Positions 1 through 13,000 of a DNA stretch of 64,000 nt are shown piece after piece (position 1 is the stretch's first letter; every line of letters begins with the position of its first letter). The notes under the pieces were generated by a model. The model was not told the DNA's origin, did no database searches, and saw only the letters and a list, made by a program, of their open reading frames with translations. A program made the translations under genes and the position numbers. Source of the stretch: Membranipora membranacea. Taxonomy: Eukaryota > Bryozoa > Gymnolaemata > Cheilostomatida > Membraniporidae. Where the stretch lies: positions 3,105,001-3,169,000 of the forward strand of contig OU612066.1 in NCBI GenBank assembly GCA_914767715.1. The letters run 5' to 3'.

Positions 1-1096
1 TATCCGAGCAGACATCTGGGGAACATGATGTTGCACACGCCCCATCTTGTCCAGAACGGATCGACATTTGTGCAGTTCCTCAGTGCAGATTCGATCCTGT
101 CCGAAAAGTCGGTGTATTCAGCAGTGCCATTCAGTCCGAATAGGCTGTTTGGATAGGTAGTGTAAGGTACAACATCGGAACATTCAGCTGGCACCTGGTC
201 GCTGCACTTTTCAGAGCTGAAAAATAACAATACAATGTTATAGTGGCAACATGACTTCATAACAATACACAAATGGCTAACAATCATAAAGTAGACGTTG
301 CGCGCTTGAGAATGCAAAACTGAACGTAAATATCTGCGTCAGCATTGTTGGCACAAATGTGTGCCATTGAACAAAAGAGAGCTCAACTCTGAGGCCATTC
401 GCGGAGAGCCAAAGAGGTTTGAGCCATGGCTGCCACGACAATATGGCCTATGCACCCACCATTCAAGCTCGTCAGCTCCGTTGTGACAGTCGAAGCCGTT
501 GTCGCACACATTCAAGCCTGGTATGCACTGTCCGTTTCCGCAGTCAAACTCTATGTCAGAGCACCGGGTTTCGTTCGTTTCTGGTGCTGTCAGGCATTGC
601 TCCTCAGGCAGCTGCATGCAAATGGACTCGAGGTAGTCTCTGGCCGGGCCTCTGCAACCTTCTCTTATGCCTTCTGCAACAACAATTGAAAAACAGATGT
701 TAATGGTTGAAAAGAGTTTAACGGGTCTATATTCAAGGCAGGCAAGAATTAAGACTTTTCATCTCAACAACAGCTACCCGGTATGGCGTCAGCATGAACA
801 TGGTGCGGCTTGAATTTATCTCCTCGGTAAAACATGCAAGTTTCTCACCGAAGCACGTTTCCTGGCACAGTTGCAACTCGAAGCCAAGCAGACATCTTGG
901 GAACATGATGTTGCACACTCCCCATCTGGTCCAGTATTCATCCAGTCCTGTGCAGTTCATGAGAGCTGCCGTTATGTTATCGGAGAACTGTGTGTATTGC
1001 TCAGTGCCGTTAAGCATGAACAACTTGTTGGGATATGTTGTGTAAGGGACGACGTCAGCACACTCCGCTGGTACTTCATCGCTGCACACCTCCTCA
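1..1096 (-). CDS. Array unit 18 (partial): cut by the window edge in Fz-B
   Basis: Exons: Fz-A 849-1096, LDLa-B 460-673, and Fz-B 1-216, which lacks its last 32 coding bases because the window ends. The frame is still open here and nothing suggests the array stops, so the gene continues to the left. Confidence 0.92.
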
Positions 1097-4000
1097 CTGA
1101 AACGAGAAGACGGTGATAAATGGCAAACATATGAAAAACCTCAACGGCTGCGCACTAAACCGCATGAAATTCGACATGGTTGGCGCTTAGAAAAGATTAC
1201 AGGCGCGCATCAGGAATAAGTTCCAGAATTTGGGAGTTGTCCCGAGAGGTTCCATGCGTTCCATGACATTAACATCTGGAGTTACGTACCATTGAAGCTC
1301 ATCTGCACCGTTGCGGCAGTCGAATTTGTTGTCGCACAGCTGTAAGCCATGGATGCATACACCATCTCCGCAGTCAAACTCGTCTTCAGTGCACTTGCTG
1401 TCGTTCATAGGCAGAGCGGGCAGACAATCCTTCTCTGGCAGCTGCATGCATATCGATTCTAGGTAGTCTCTTGACGAGCCTCTGCAACCTTCACGCACGC
1501 CGTCTGCAAGTGGAGGTAAATTGACAGTTTAGTGTACGTTTGCGCAGCACATGCTCATCAACAATAGGTCATTGACAGTGCGAAAATAGCATCACTATTG
1601 GACCAATTTAAATGCCTATAAACGGCAATGCCATTATCAATAAGTGCCGATCGATCTGTGCTTTTTGACGTATGTCCCGATCCGTGAGAGGAAAACTCAC
1701 CCAAACAAGTTTCCCTGCAAAGCTGCAGCTCATATCCGAGCAGACATCTGGGGAACATGATGTTGCACACGCCCCATCTTGTCCAGAACGGATCGACATT
1801 TGTGCAGTTCCTCAGTGCAGATTCGATCCTGTCCGAAAAGTCGGTGTATTCAGCAGTGCCATTCAGTCCGAATAGGCTGTTTGGATAGGTAGTGTAAGGT
1901 ACAACATCGGAACATTCAGCTGGCACCTGGTCGCTGCACTTTTCAGAGCTGAAAAATAACAATACAATGTTATAGTGGCAACATGACTTCATAACAATAC
2001 ACAAATGGCTAACAATCATAAAGTAGACGTTGCGCGCTTGAGAATGCAAAACTGAACGTAAATATCTGCGTCAGCATTGTTGGCACAAATGTGTGCCATT
2101 GAACAAAAGAGAGCTCAACTCTGAGGCCATTCGCGGAGAGCCAAAGAGGTTTGAGCCATGGCTGCCACGACAATATGGCCTATGCACCCACCATTCAAGC
2201 TCGTCAGCTCCGTTGTGACAGTCGAAGCCGTTGTCGCACACATTCAAGCCTGGTATGCACTGTCCGTTTCCGCAGTCAAACTCTATGTCAGAGCACCGGG
2301 TTTCGTTCGTTTCTGGTGCTGTCAGGCATTGCTCCTCAGGCAGCTGCATGCAAATGGACTCGAGGTAGTCTCTGGCCGGGCCTCTGCAACCTTCTCTTAT
2401 GCCTTCTGCAACAACAATTGAAAAACAGATGTTAATGGTTGAAAAGAGTTTAACGGGTCTATATTCAAGGCAGGCAAGAATTAAGACTTTTCATCTCAAC
2501 AACAGCTACCCGGTATGGCGTCAGCATGAACATGGTGCGGCTTGAATTTATCTCCTCGGTAAAACATGCAAGTTTCTCACCGAAGCACGATTCCTGGCAC
2601 AGTTGAAACTCGAAGCCAAGCAGACATCTTGGGAACATGATGTTGCACACTCCCCATCTGGTCCAGTATTCATCCAGTCCTGTGCAGTTCATGAGAGCTG
2701 CCGTTATGTTATCGGAGAACTGTGTGTATTGCTCAGTGCCGTTAAGCATGAACAACTTGTTGGGATATGTTGTGTAAGGGACGACGTCAGCACACTCCGC
2801 TGGTACTTCATCGCTGCACACCTCCTCACTGAAACGAGAAGACGGTGATAAATGGCAAACATATGAAAAACCTCAACGGCTGCGCACTAAAACGCATGAA
2901 ATTCGACATGGTTGGCGCTTAGAAAAGATTACAGGCGCGCATCAGGAATAAGTTCCAGAATTTGGGAGTTGTCCCGAGAGGTTCCATGCGTTCCATGACA
3001 TTAACATCTGGAGTTACGTACCATTGAAGCTCATCTGCACCGTTGCGGCAGTCGAATTTGTTGTCGCACAGCTGTAAGCCATGGATGCATACACCATCTC
3101 CGCAGTCAAACTCGTCTTCAGTGCACTTGCTGTCGTTCATAGGCAGAGCGGGCAGACAATCCTTCTCTGGCAGCTGCATGCATATCGATTCTAGGTAGTC
3201 TCTTGACGAGCCTCTGCAACCTTCACGCACGCCGTCTGCAAGTGGAGGTAAATTGACAGTTTAGTGTACGTTTGCGCAGCACATGCTCATCAACAATAGG
3301 TCATTGACAGTGCGAAAATAGCATCACTATTGGACCAATTTAAATGCCTATAAACGGCAATGCCATTATCAATAAGTGCCGATCGATCTGTGCTTTTTGA
3401 CGTATGTCCCGATCCGTGAGAGGAAAACTCACCCAAACAAGTTTCCCTGCAAAGCTGCAGCTCATATCCGAGCAGACATCTGGGGAACATGATGTTGCAC
3501 ACGCCCCATCTTGTCCAGAACGGATCGACATTTGTGCAGTTCCTCAGTGCAGATTCGATCCTGTCCGAAAAGTCGGTGTATTCAGCAGTGCCATTCAGTC
3601 CGAATAGGCTGTTTGGATAGGTAGTGTAAGGTACAACATCGGAACATTCAGCTGGCACCTGGTCGCTGCACTTTTCAGAGCTGAAAAATAACAATACAAT
3701 GTTATAGTGGCAACATGACTTCATAACAATACACAAATGGCTAACAATCATAAAGTAGACGTTGCGCGCTTGAGAATGCAAAACTGAACGTAAATATCTG
3801 CGTCAGCATTGTTGGCACAAATGTGTGCCATTGAACAAAAGAGAGCTCAACTCTGAGGCCATTCGCGGAGAGCCAAAGAGGTTTGAGCCATGGCTGCCGC
3901 GACAATATGGCCTATGCACCCACCATTCAAGCTCGTCAGCTCCGTTGTGACAGTCGAAGCCGTTGTCGCACACATTCAAGCCTGGTATGCACTGTCCGTT

Positions 4001-7000
4001 TCCGCAGTCAAACTCTATGTCAGAGCACCGGGTTTCGTTCGTTTCTGGTGCTGTCAGGCATTGCTCCTCAGGCAGCTGCATGCAAATGGACTCGAGGTAG
4101 TCTCTGGCCGGGCCTCTGCAACCTTCTCTTATGCCTTCTGCAACAACGATTGAAAAACAGATGTTAATGGTTGAAAAGAGTTTAACGGGTCTATATTCAA
4201 GGCAGGCAAGAATTAAGACTTTTCATCTCAACAACAGCTACCCGGTATGGCGTTAGCATGAACATGGTGCGGCTTGAATTTATCTCCTCGGTAAAACATG
4301 CAAGTTTCTCACCGAAGCACGTTTCCTGGCACAGTTGCAACTCGAAGCCAAGCAGACATCTTGGGAACATGATGTTGCACACTCCCCATCTGGTCCAGTA
4401 TTCATCCAGTCCTGTGCAGTTCATGAGAGCTGCCGTTATGTTATCGGAGAACTGTGTGTATTGCTCAGTGCCGTTAAGCATGAACAACTTGTTGGGATAT
4501 GTTGTGTAAGGGACGACGTCAGCACACTCCGCTGGTACTTCATCGCTGCACACCTCCTCACTGAAACGAGAAGACGGTGATAAATGGCAAACATATGAAA
4601 AACCTCAACGGCTGCGCACTAAAACGCATGAAATTCGACATGGTTGGCGCTTAGAAAAGATTACAGGCGCGCATCAGGAATAAGTTCCAGAATTTGGGAG
4701 TTGTCCCGAGAGGTTCCATGCGTTCCATGACATTAACATCTGGAGTTACGTACCATTGAAGCTCATCTGCACCGTTGCGGCAGTCGAATTTGTTGTCGCA
4801 CAGCTGTAAGCCATGGATGCATACACCATCTCCGCAGTAAAACTCGTCTTCAGTGCACTTGCTGTCGTTCATAGGCAGAGCGGGCAGACAATCCTTCTCT
4901 GGCAGCTGCATGCATATCGATTCTAGGTAGTCTCTTGACGAGCCTCTGCAACCTTCACGCACGCCGTCTGCAAGTGGAGGTAAATTGACAGTTTAGTGTA
5001 CGTTTGCGCAGCACATGCTCATCAACAATAGGTCATTGACAGTGCGAAAATAGCATCACTATTGGACCAATTTAAATGCCTATAAACGGCAATGCCATTA
5101 TCAATAAGTGCCGATCGATCTGTGCTTTTTGACGTATGTCCCGATCCGTGAGAGGAAAACTCACCCAAACAAGTTTCCCTGCAAAGCTGCAGCTCATATC
5201 CGAGCAGACATCTGGGGAACATGATGTTGCACACGCCCCATCTTGTCCAGAACGGATCGACATTTGTGCAGTTCCTCAGTGCAGATTCGATCCTGTCCGA
5301 AAAGTCGGTGTATTCAGCAGTGCCATTCAGTCCGAATAGGCTGTTTGGATAGGTAGTGTAAGGTACAACATCGGAACATTCAGCTGGCACCTGGTCGCTG
5401 CACTTTTCAGAGCTGAAAAATAACAATACAATGTTATAGTGGCAACATGACTTCATAACAATACACAAATGGCTAACAATCATAAAGTAGACGTTGCGCG
5501 CTTGAGAATGCAAAACTGAACGTAAATATCTGCGTCAGCATTGTTGGCACAAATGTGTGCCATTGAACAAAAGAGAGCTCAACTCTGAGGCCATTCGCGG
5601 AGAGCCAAAGAGGTTTGAGCCATGGCTGCCGCGACAATATGGCCTATGCACCCACCATTCAAGCTCGTCAGCTCCGTTGTGACAGTCGAAGCCGTTGTCG
5701 CACACATTCAAGCCTGGTATGCACTGTCCATTTCCGCAGTCAAACTCTATGTCAGAGCACCGGGTTTCGTTCGTTTCTGGTGCTGTCAGGCATTGCTCCT
5801 CAGGCAGCTGCATGCAAATGGACTCGAGGTAGTCTCTGGCCGGGCCTCTGCAACCTTCTCTTATGCCTTCTGCAACAACGATTGAAAAACAGATGTTAAT
5901 GGTTGAAAAGAGTTTAACGGGTCTATATTCAAGGCAGGCAAGAATTAAGACTTTTCATCTCAACAACAGCTACCCGGTATGGCGTTAGCATGAACATGGT
6001 GCGGCTTGAATTTATCTCCTCGGTAAAACATGCAAGTTTCTCACCGAAGCACGTTTCCTGGCACAGTTGCAACTCGAAGCCAAGCAGACATCTTGGGAAC
6101 ATGATGTTGCACACTCCCCATCTGGTCCAGTATTCATCCAGTCCTGTGCAGTTCATGAGAGCTGCCGTTATGTTATCGGAGAACTGTGTGTATTGCTCAG
6201 TGCCGTTAAGCATGAACAACTTGTTGGGATATGTTGTGTAAGGGACGACGTCAGCACACTCCGCTGGTACTTCATCGCTGCACACCTCCTCACTGAAACG
6301 AGAAGACGGTGATAAATGGCAAACATATGAAAAACCTCAACGGCTGCGCACTAAAACGCATGAAATTCGACATGGTTGGCGCTTAGAAAAGATTACAGGC
6401 GCGCATCAGGAATAAGTTCCAGAATTTGGGAGTTGTCCCGAGAGGTTCCATGCGTTCCATGACATTAACATCTGGAGTTACGTACCATTGAAGCTCATCT
6501 GCACCGTTGCGGCAGTCGAATTTGTTGTCGCACAGCTGTAAGCCATGGATGCATACACCATCTCCGCAGTCAAACTCGTCTTCAGTGCACTTGCTGTCGT
6601 TCATAGGCAGAGCGGGCAGACAATCCTTCTCTGGCAGCTGCATGCATATCGATTCTAGGTAGTCTCTTGACGAGCCTCTGCAACCTTCACGCACGCCGTC
6701 TGCAAGTGGAGGTAAATTGACAGTTTAGTGTACGTTTGCGCAGCACATGCTCATCAACAATAGGTCATTGACAGTGCGAAAATAGCATCACTATTGGACC
6801 AATTTAAATGCCTATAAACGGCAATGCCATTATCAATAAGTGCCGATCGATCTGTGCTTTTTGACGTATGTCCCGATCCGTGAGAGGAAAACTCACCCAA
6901 ACAAGTTTCCCTGCAAAGCTGCAGCTCATATCCGAGCAGACATCTGGGGAACATGATGTTGCACACGCCCCATCTTGTCCAGAACGGATCGACATTTGTG

Positions 7001-10000
7001 CAGTTCCTCAGTGCAGATTCGATCCTGTCCGAAAAGTCGGTGTATTCAGCAGTGCCATTCAGTCCGAATAGGCTGTTTGGATAGGTAGTGTAAGGTACAA
7101 CATCGGAACATTCAGCTGGCACCTGGTCGCTGCACTTTTCAGAGCTGAAAAATAACAATACAATGTTATAGTGGCAACATGACTTCATAACAATACACAA
7201 ATGGCTAACAATCATAAAGTAGACGTTGCGCGCTTGAGAATGCAAAACTGAACGTAAATATCTGCGTCAGCATTGTTGGCACAAATGTGTGCCATTGAAC
7301 AAAAGAGAGCTCAACTCTGAGGCCATTCGCGGAGAGCCAAAGAGGTTTGAGCCATGGCTGCCACGACAATATGGCCTATGCACCCACCATTCAAGCTCGT
7401 CAGCTCCGTTGTGACAGTCGAAGCCGTTGTCGCACACATTCAAGCCTGGTATGCACTGTCCGTTTCCGCAGTCAAACTCTATGTCAGAGCACCGGGTTTC
7501 GTTCGTTTCTGGTGCTGTCAGGCATTGCTCCTCAGGCAGCTGCATGCAAATGGACTCGAGGTAGTCTCTGGCCGGGCCTCTGCAACCTTCTCTTATGCCT
7601 TCTGCAACAACAATTGAAAAACAGATGTTAATGGTTGAAAAGAGTTTAACGGGTCTATATTCAAGGCAGGCAAGAATTAAGACTTTTCATCTCAACAACA
7701 GCTACCCGGTATGGCGTCAGCATGAACATGGTGCGGCTTGAATTTATCTCCTCGGTAAAACATGCAAGTTTCTCACCGAAGCACGTTTCCTGGCACAGTT
7801 GCAACTCGAAGCCAAGCAGACATCTTGGGAACATGATGTTGCACACTCCCCATCTGGTCCAGTATTCATCCAGTCCTGTGCAGTTCATGAGAGCTGCCGT
7901 TATGTTATCGGAGAACTGTGTGTATTGCTCAGTGCCGTTAAGCATGAACAACTTGTTGGGATATGTTGTGTAAGGGACGACGTCAGCACACTCCGCTGGT
8001 ACTTCATCGCTGCACACCTCCTCACTGAAACGAGAAGACGGTGATAAATGGCAAACATATGAAAAACCTCAACGGCTGCGCACTAAACCGCATGAAATTC
8101 GACATGGTTGGCGCTTAGAAAAGATTACAGGCGCGCATCAGGAATAAGTTCCAGAATTTGGGAGTTGTCCCGAGAGGTTCCATGCGTTCCATGACATTAA
8201 CATCTGGAGTTACGTACCATTGAAGCTCATCTGCACCGTTGCGGCAGTCGAATTTGTTGTCGCACAGCTGTAAGCCATGGATGCATACACCATCTCCGCA
8301 GTCAAACTCGTCTTCAGTGCACTTGCTGTCGTTCATAGGCAGAGCGGGCAGACAATCCTTCTCTGGCAGCTGCATGCATATCGATTCTAGGTAGTCTCTT
8401 GACGAGCCTCTGCAACCTTCACGCACGCCGTCTGCAAGTGGAGGTAAATTGACAGTTTAGTGTACGTTTGCGCAGCACATGCTCATCAACAATAGGTCAT
8501 TGACAGTGCGAAAATAGCATCACTATTGGACCAATTTAAATGCCTATAAACGGCAATGCCATTATCAATAAGTGCCGATCGATCTGTGCTTTTTGACGTA
8601 TGTCCCGATCCGTGAGAGGAAAACTCACCCAAACAAGTTTCCCTGCAAAGCTGCAGCTCATATCCGAGCAGACATCTGGGGAACATGATGTTGCACACGC
8701 CCCATCTTGTCCAGAACGGATCGACATTTGTGCAGTTCCTCAGTGCAGATTCGATCCTGTCCGAAAAGTCGGTGTATTCAGCAGTGCCATTCAGTCCGAA
8801 TAGGCTGTTTGGATAGGTAGTGTAAGGTACAACATCGGAACATTCAGCTGGCACCTGGTCGCTGCACTTTTCAGAGCTGAAAAATAACAATACAATGTTA
8901 TAGTGGCAACATGACTTCATAACAATACACAAATGGCTAACAATCATAAAGTAGACGTTGCGCGCTTGAGAATGCAAAACTGAACGTAAATATCTGCGTC
9001 AGCATTGTTGGCACAAATGTGTGCCATTGAACAAAAGAGAGCTCAACTCTGAGGCCATTCGCGGAGAGCCAAAGAGGTTTGAGCCATGGCTGCCACGACA
9101 ATATGGCCTATGCACCCACCATTCAAGCTCGTCAGCTCCGTTGTGACAGTCGAAGCCGTTGTCGCACACATTCAAGCCTGGTATGCACTGTCCGTTTCCG
9201 CAGTCAAACTCTATGTCAGAGCACCGGGTTTCGTTCGTTTCTGGTGCTGTCAGGCATTGCTCCTCAGGCAGCTGCATGCAAATGGACTCGAGGTAGTCTC
9301 TGGCCGGGCCTCTGCAACCTTCTCTTATGCCTTCTGCAACAACAATTGAAAAACAGATGTTAATGGTTGAAAAGAGTTTAACGGGTCTATATTCAAGGCA
9401 GGCAAGAATTAAGACTTTTCATCTCAACAACAGCTACCCGGTATGGCGTCAGCATGAACATGGTGCGGCTTGAATTTATCTCCTCGGTAAAACATGCAAG
9501 TTTCTCACCGAAGCACGTTTCCTGGCACAGTTGAAACTCGAAGCCAAGCAGACATCTTGGGAACATGATGTTGCACACTCCCCATCTGGTCCAGTATTCA
9601 TCCAGTCCTGTGCAGTTCATGAGAGCTGCCGTTATGTTATCGGAGAACTGTGTGTATTGCTCAGTGCCGTTAAGCATGAACAACTTGTTGGGATATGTTG
9701 TGTAAGGGACGACGTCAGCACACTCCGCTGGTACTTCATCGCTGCACACCTCCTCACTGAAACGAGAAGACGGTGATAAATGGCAAACATATGAAAAACC
9801 TCAACGGCTGCGCACTAAAACGCATGAAATTCGACATGGTTGGCGCTTAGAAAAGATTACAGGCGCGCATCAGGAATAAGTTCCAGAATTTGGGAGTTGT
9901 CCCGAGAGGTTCCATGCGTTCCATGACATTAACATCTGGAGTTACGTACCATTGAAGCTCATCTGCACCGTTGCGGCAGTCGAATTTGTTGTCGCACAGC

Positions 10001-13000
10001 TGTAAGCCATGGATGCATACACCATCTCCGCAGTCAAACTCGTCTTCAGTGCACTTGCTGTCGTTCATAGGCAGAGCGGGCAGACAATCCTTCTCTGGCA
10101 GCTGCATGCATATCGATTCTAGGTAGTCTCTTGACGAGCCTCTGCAACCTTCACGCACGCCGTCTGCAAGTGGAGGTAAATTGACAGTTTAGTGTACGTT
10201 TGCGCAGCACATGCTCATCAACAATAGGTCATTGACAGTGCGAAAATAGCATCACTATTGGACCAATTTAAATGCCTATAAACGGCAATGCCATTATCAA
10301 TAAGTGCCGATCGATCTGTGCTTTTTGACGTATGTCCCGATCCGTGAGAGGAAAACTCACCCAAACAAGTTTCCCTGCAAAGCTGCAGCTCATATCCGAG
10401 CAGACATCTGGGGAACATGATGTTGCACACGCCCCATCTTGTCCAGAACGGATCGACATTTGTGCAGTTCCTCAGTGCAGATTCGATCCTGTCCGAAAAG
10501 TCGGTGTATTCAGCAGTGCCATTCAGTCCGAATAGGCTGTTTGGATAGGTAGTGTAAGGTACAACATCGGAACATTCAGCTGGCACCTGGTCGCTGCACT
10601 TTTCAGAGCTGAAAAATAACAATACAATGTTATAGTGGCAACATGACTTCATAACAATACACAAATGGCTAACAATCATAAAGTAGACGTTGCGCGCTTG
10701 AGAATGCAAAACTGAACGTAAATATCTGCGTCAGCATTGTTGGCACAAATGTGTGCCATTGAACAAAAGAGAGCTCAACTCTGAGGCCATTCGCGGAGAG
10801 CCAAAGAGGTTTGAGCCATGGCTGCCGCGACAATATGGCCTATGCACCCACCATTCAAGCTCGTCAGCTCCGTTGTGACAGTCGAAGCCGTTGTCGCACA
10901 CATTCAAGCCTGGTATGCACTGTCCGTTTCCGCAGTCAAACTCTATGTCAGAGCACCGGGTTTCGTTCGTTTCTGGTGCTGTCAGGCATTGCTCCTCAGG
11001 CAGCTGCATGCAAATGGACTCGAGGTAGTCTCTGGCCGGGCCTCTGCAACCTTCTCTTATGCCTTCTGCAACAACGATTGAAAAACAGATGTTAATGGTT
11101 GAAAAGAGTTTAACGGGTCTATATTCAAGGCAGGCAAGAATTAAGACTTTTCATCTCAACAACAGCTACCCGGTATGGCGTTAGCATGAACATGGTGCGG
11201 CTTGAATTTATCTCCTCGGTAAAACATGCAAGTTTCTCACCGAAGCACGTTTCCTGGCACAGTTGCAACTCGAAGCCAAGCAGACATCTTGGGAACATGA
11301 TGTTGCACACTCCCCATCTGGTCCAGTATTCATCCAGTCCTGTGCAGTTCATGAGAGCTGCCGTTATGTTATCGGAGAACTGTGTGTATTGCTCAGTGCC
11401 GTTAAGCATGAACAACTTGTTGGGATATGTTGTGTAAGGGACGACGTCAGCACACTCCGCTGGTACTTCATCGCTGCACACCTCCTCACTGAAACGAGAA
11501 GACGGTGATAAATGGCAAACATATGAAAAACCTCAACGGCTGCGCACTAAAACGCATGAAATTCGACATGGTTGGCGCTTAGAAAAGATTACAGGCGCGC
11601 ATCAGGAATAAGTTCCAGAATTTGGGAGTTGTCCCGAGAGGTTCCATGCGTTCCATGACATTAACATCTGGAGTTACGTACCATTGAAGCTCATCTGCAC
11701 CGTTGCGGCAGTCGAATTTGTTGTCGCACAGCTGTAAGCCATGGATGCATACACCATCTCCGCAGTCAAACTCGTCTTCAGTGCACTTGCTGTCGTTCAT
11801 AGGCAGAGCGGGCAGACAATCCTTCTCTGGCAGCTGCATGCATATCGATTCTAGGTAGTCTCTTGACGAGCCTCTGCAACCTTCACGCACGCCGTCTGCA
11901 AGTGGAGGTAAATTGACAGTTTAGTGTACGTTTGCGCAGCACATGCTCATCAACAATAGGTCATTGACAGTGCGAAAATAGCATCACTATTGGACCAATT
12001 TAAATGCCTATAAACGGCAATGCCATTATCAATAAGTGCCGATCGATCTGTGCTTTTTGACGTATGTCCCGATCCGTGAGAGGAAAACTCACCCAAACAA
12101 GTTTCCCTGCAAAGCTGCAGCTCATATCCGAGCAGACATCTGGGGAACATGATGTTGCACACGCCCCATCTTGTCCAGAACGGATCGACATTTGTGCAGT
12201 TCCTCAGTGCAGATTCGATCCTGTCCGAAAAGTCGGTGTATTCAGCAGTGCCATTCAGTCCGAATAGGCTGTTTGGATAGGTAGTGTAAGGTACAACATC
12301 GGAACATTCAGCTGGCACCTGGTCGCTGCACTTTTCAGAGCTGAAAAATAACAATACAATGTTATAGTGGCAACATGACTTCATAACAATACACAAATGG
12401 CTAACAATCATAAAGTAGACGTTGCGCGCTTGAGAATGCAAAACTGAACGTAAATATCTGCGTCAGCATTGTTGGCACAAATGTGTGCCATTGAACAAAA
12501 GAGAGCTCAACTCTGAGGCCATTCGCGGAGAGCCAAAGAGGTTTGAGCCATGGCTGCCGCGACAATATGGCCTATGCACCCACCATTCAAGCTCGTCAGC
12601 TCCGTTGTGACAGTCGAAGCCGTTGTCGCACACATTCAAGCCTGGTATGCACTGTCCATTTCCGCAGTCAAACTCTATGTCAGAGCACCGGGTTTCGTTC
12701 GTTTCTGGTGCTGTCAGGCATTGCTCCTCAGGCAGCTGCATGCAAATGGACTCGAGGTAGTCTCTGGCCGGGCCTCTGCAACCTTCTCTTATGCCTTCTG
12801 CAACAACGATTGAAAAACAGATGTTAATGGTTGAAAAGAGTTTAACGGGTCTATATTCAAGGCAGGCAAGAATTAAGACTTTTCATCTCAACAACAGCTA
12901 CCCGGTATGGCGTTAGCATGAACATGGTGCGGCTTGAATTTATCTCCTCGGTAAAACATGCAAGTTTCTCACCGAAGCACGTTTCCTGGCACAGTTGCAA

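Noticed and set aside
419-703. Recurrent plus-strand frames (94, 87, 83, 81, 67 residues) in every array unit
   Set aside because: They are antisense to the Fz and LDLa exons, whose minus-strand frames have the cysteine patterns and splice sites; they recur only because the DNA recurs.
1608-1799. 63-residue minus-strand frame in each unit
   Set aside because: It overlaps the Fz-B exon in another frame and runs into the intron; no domain or splice logic.
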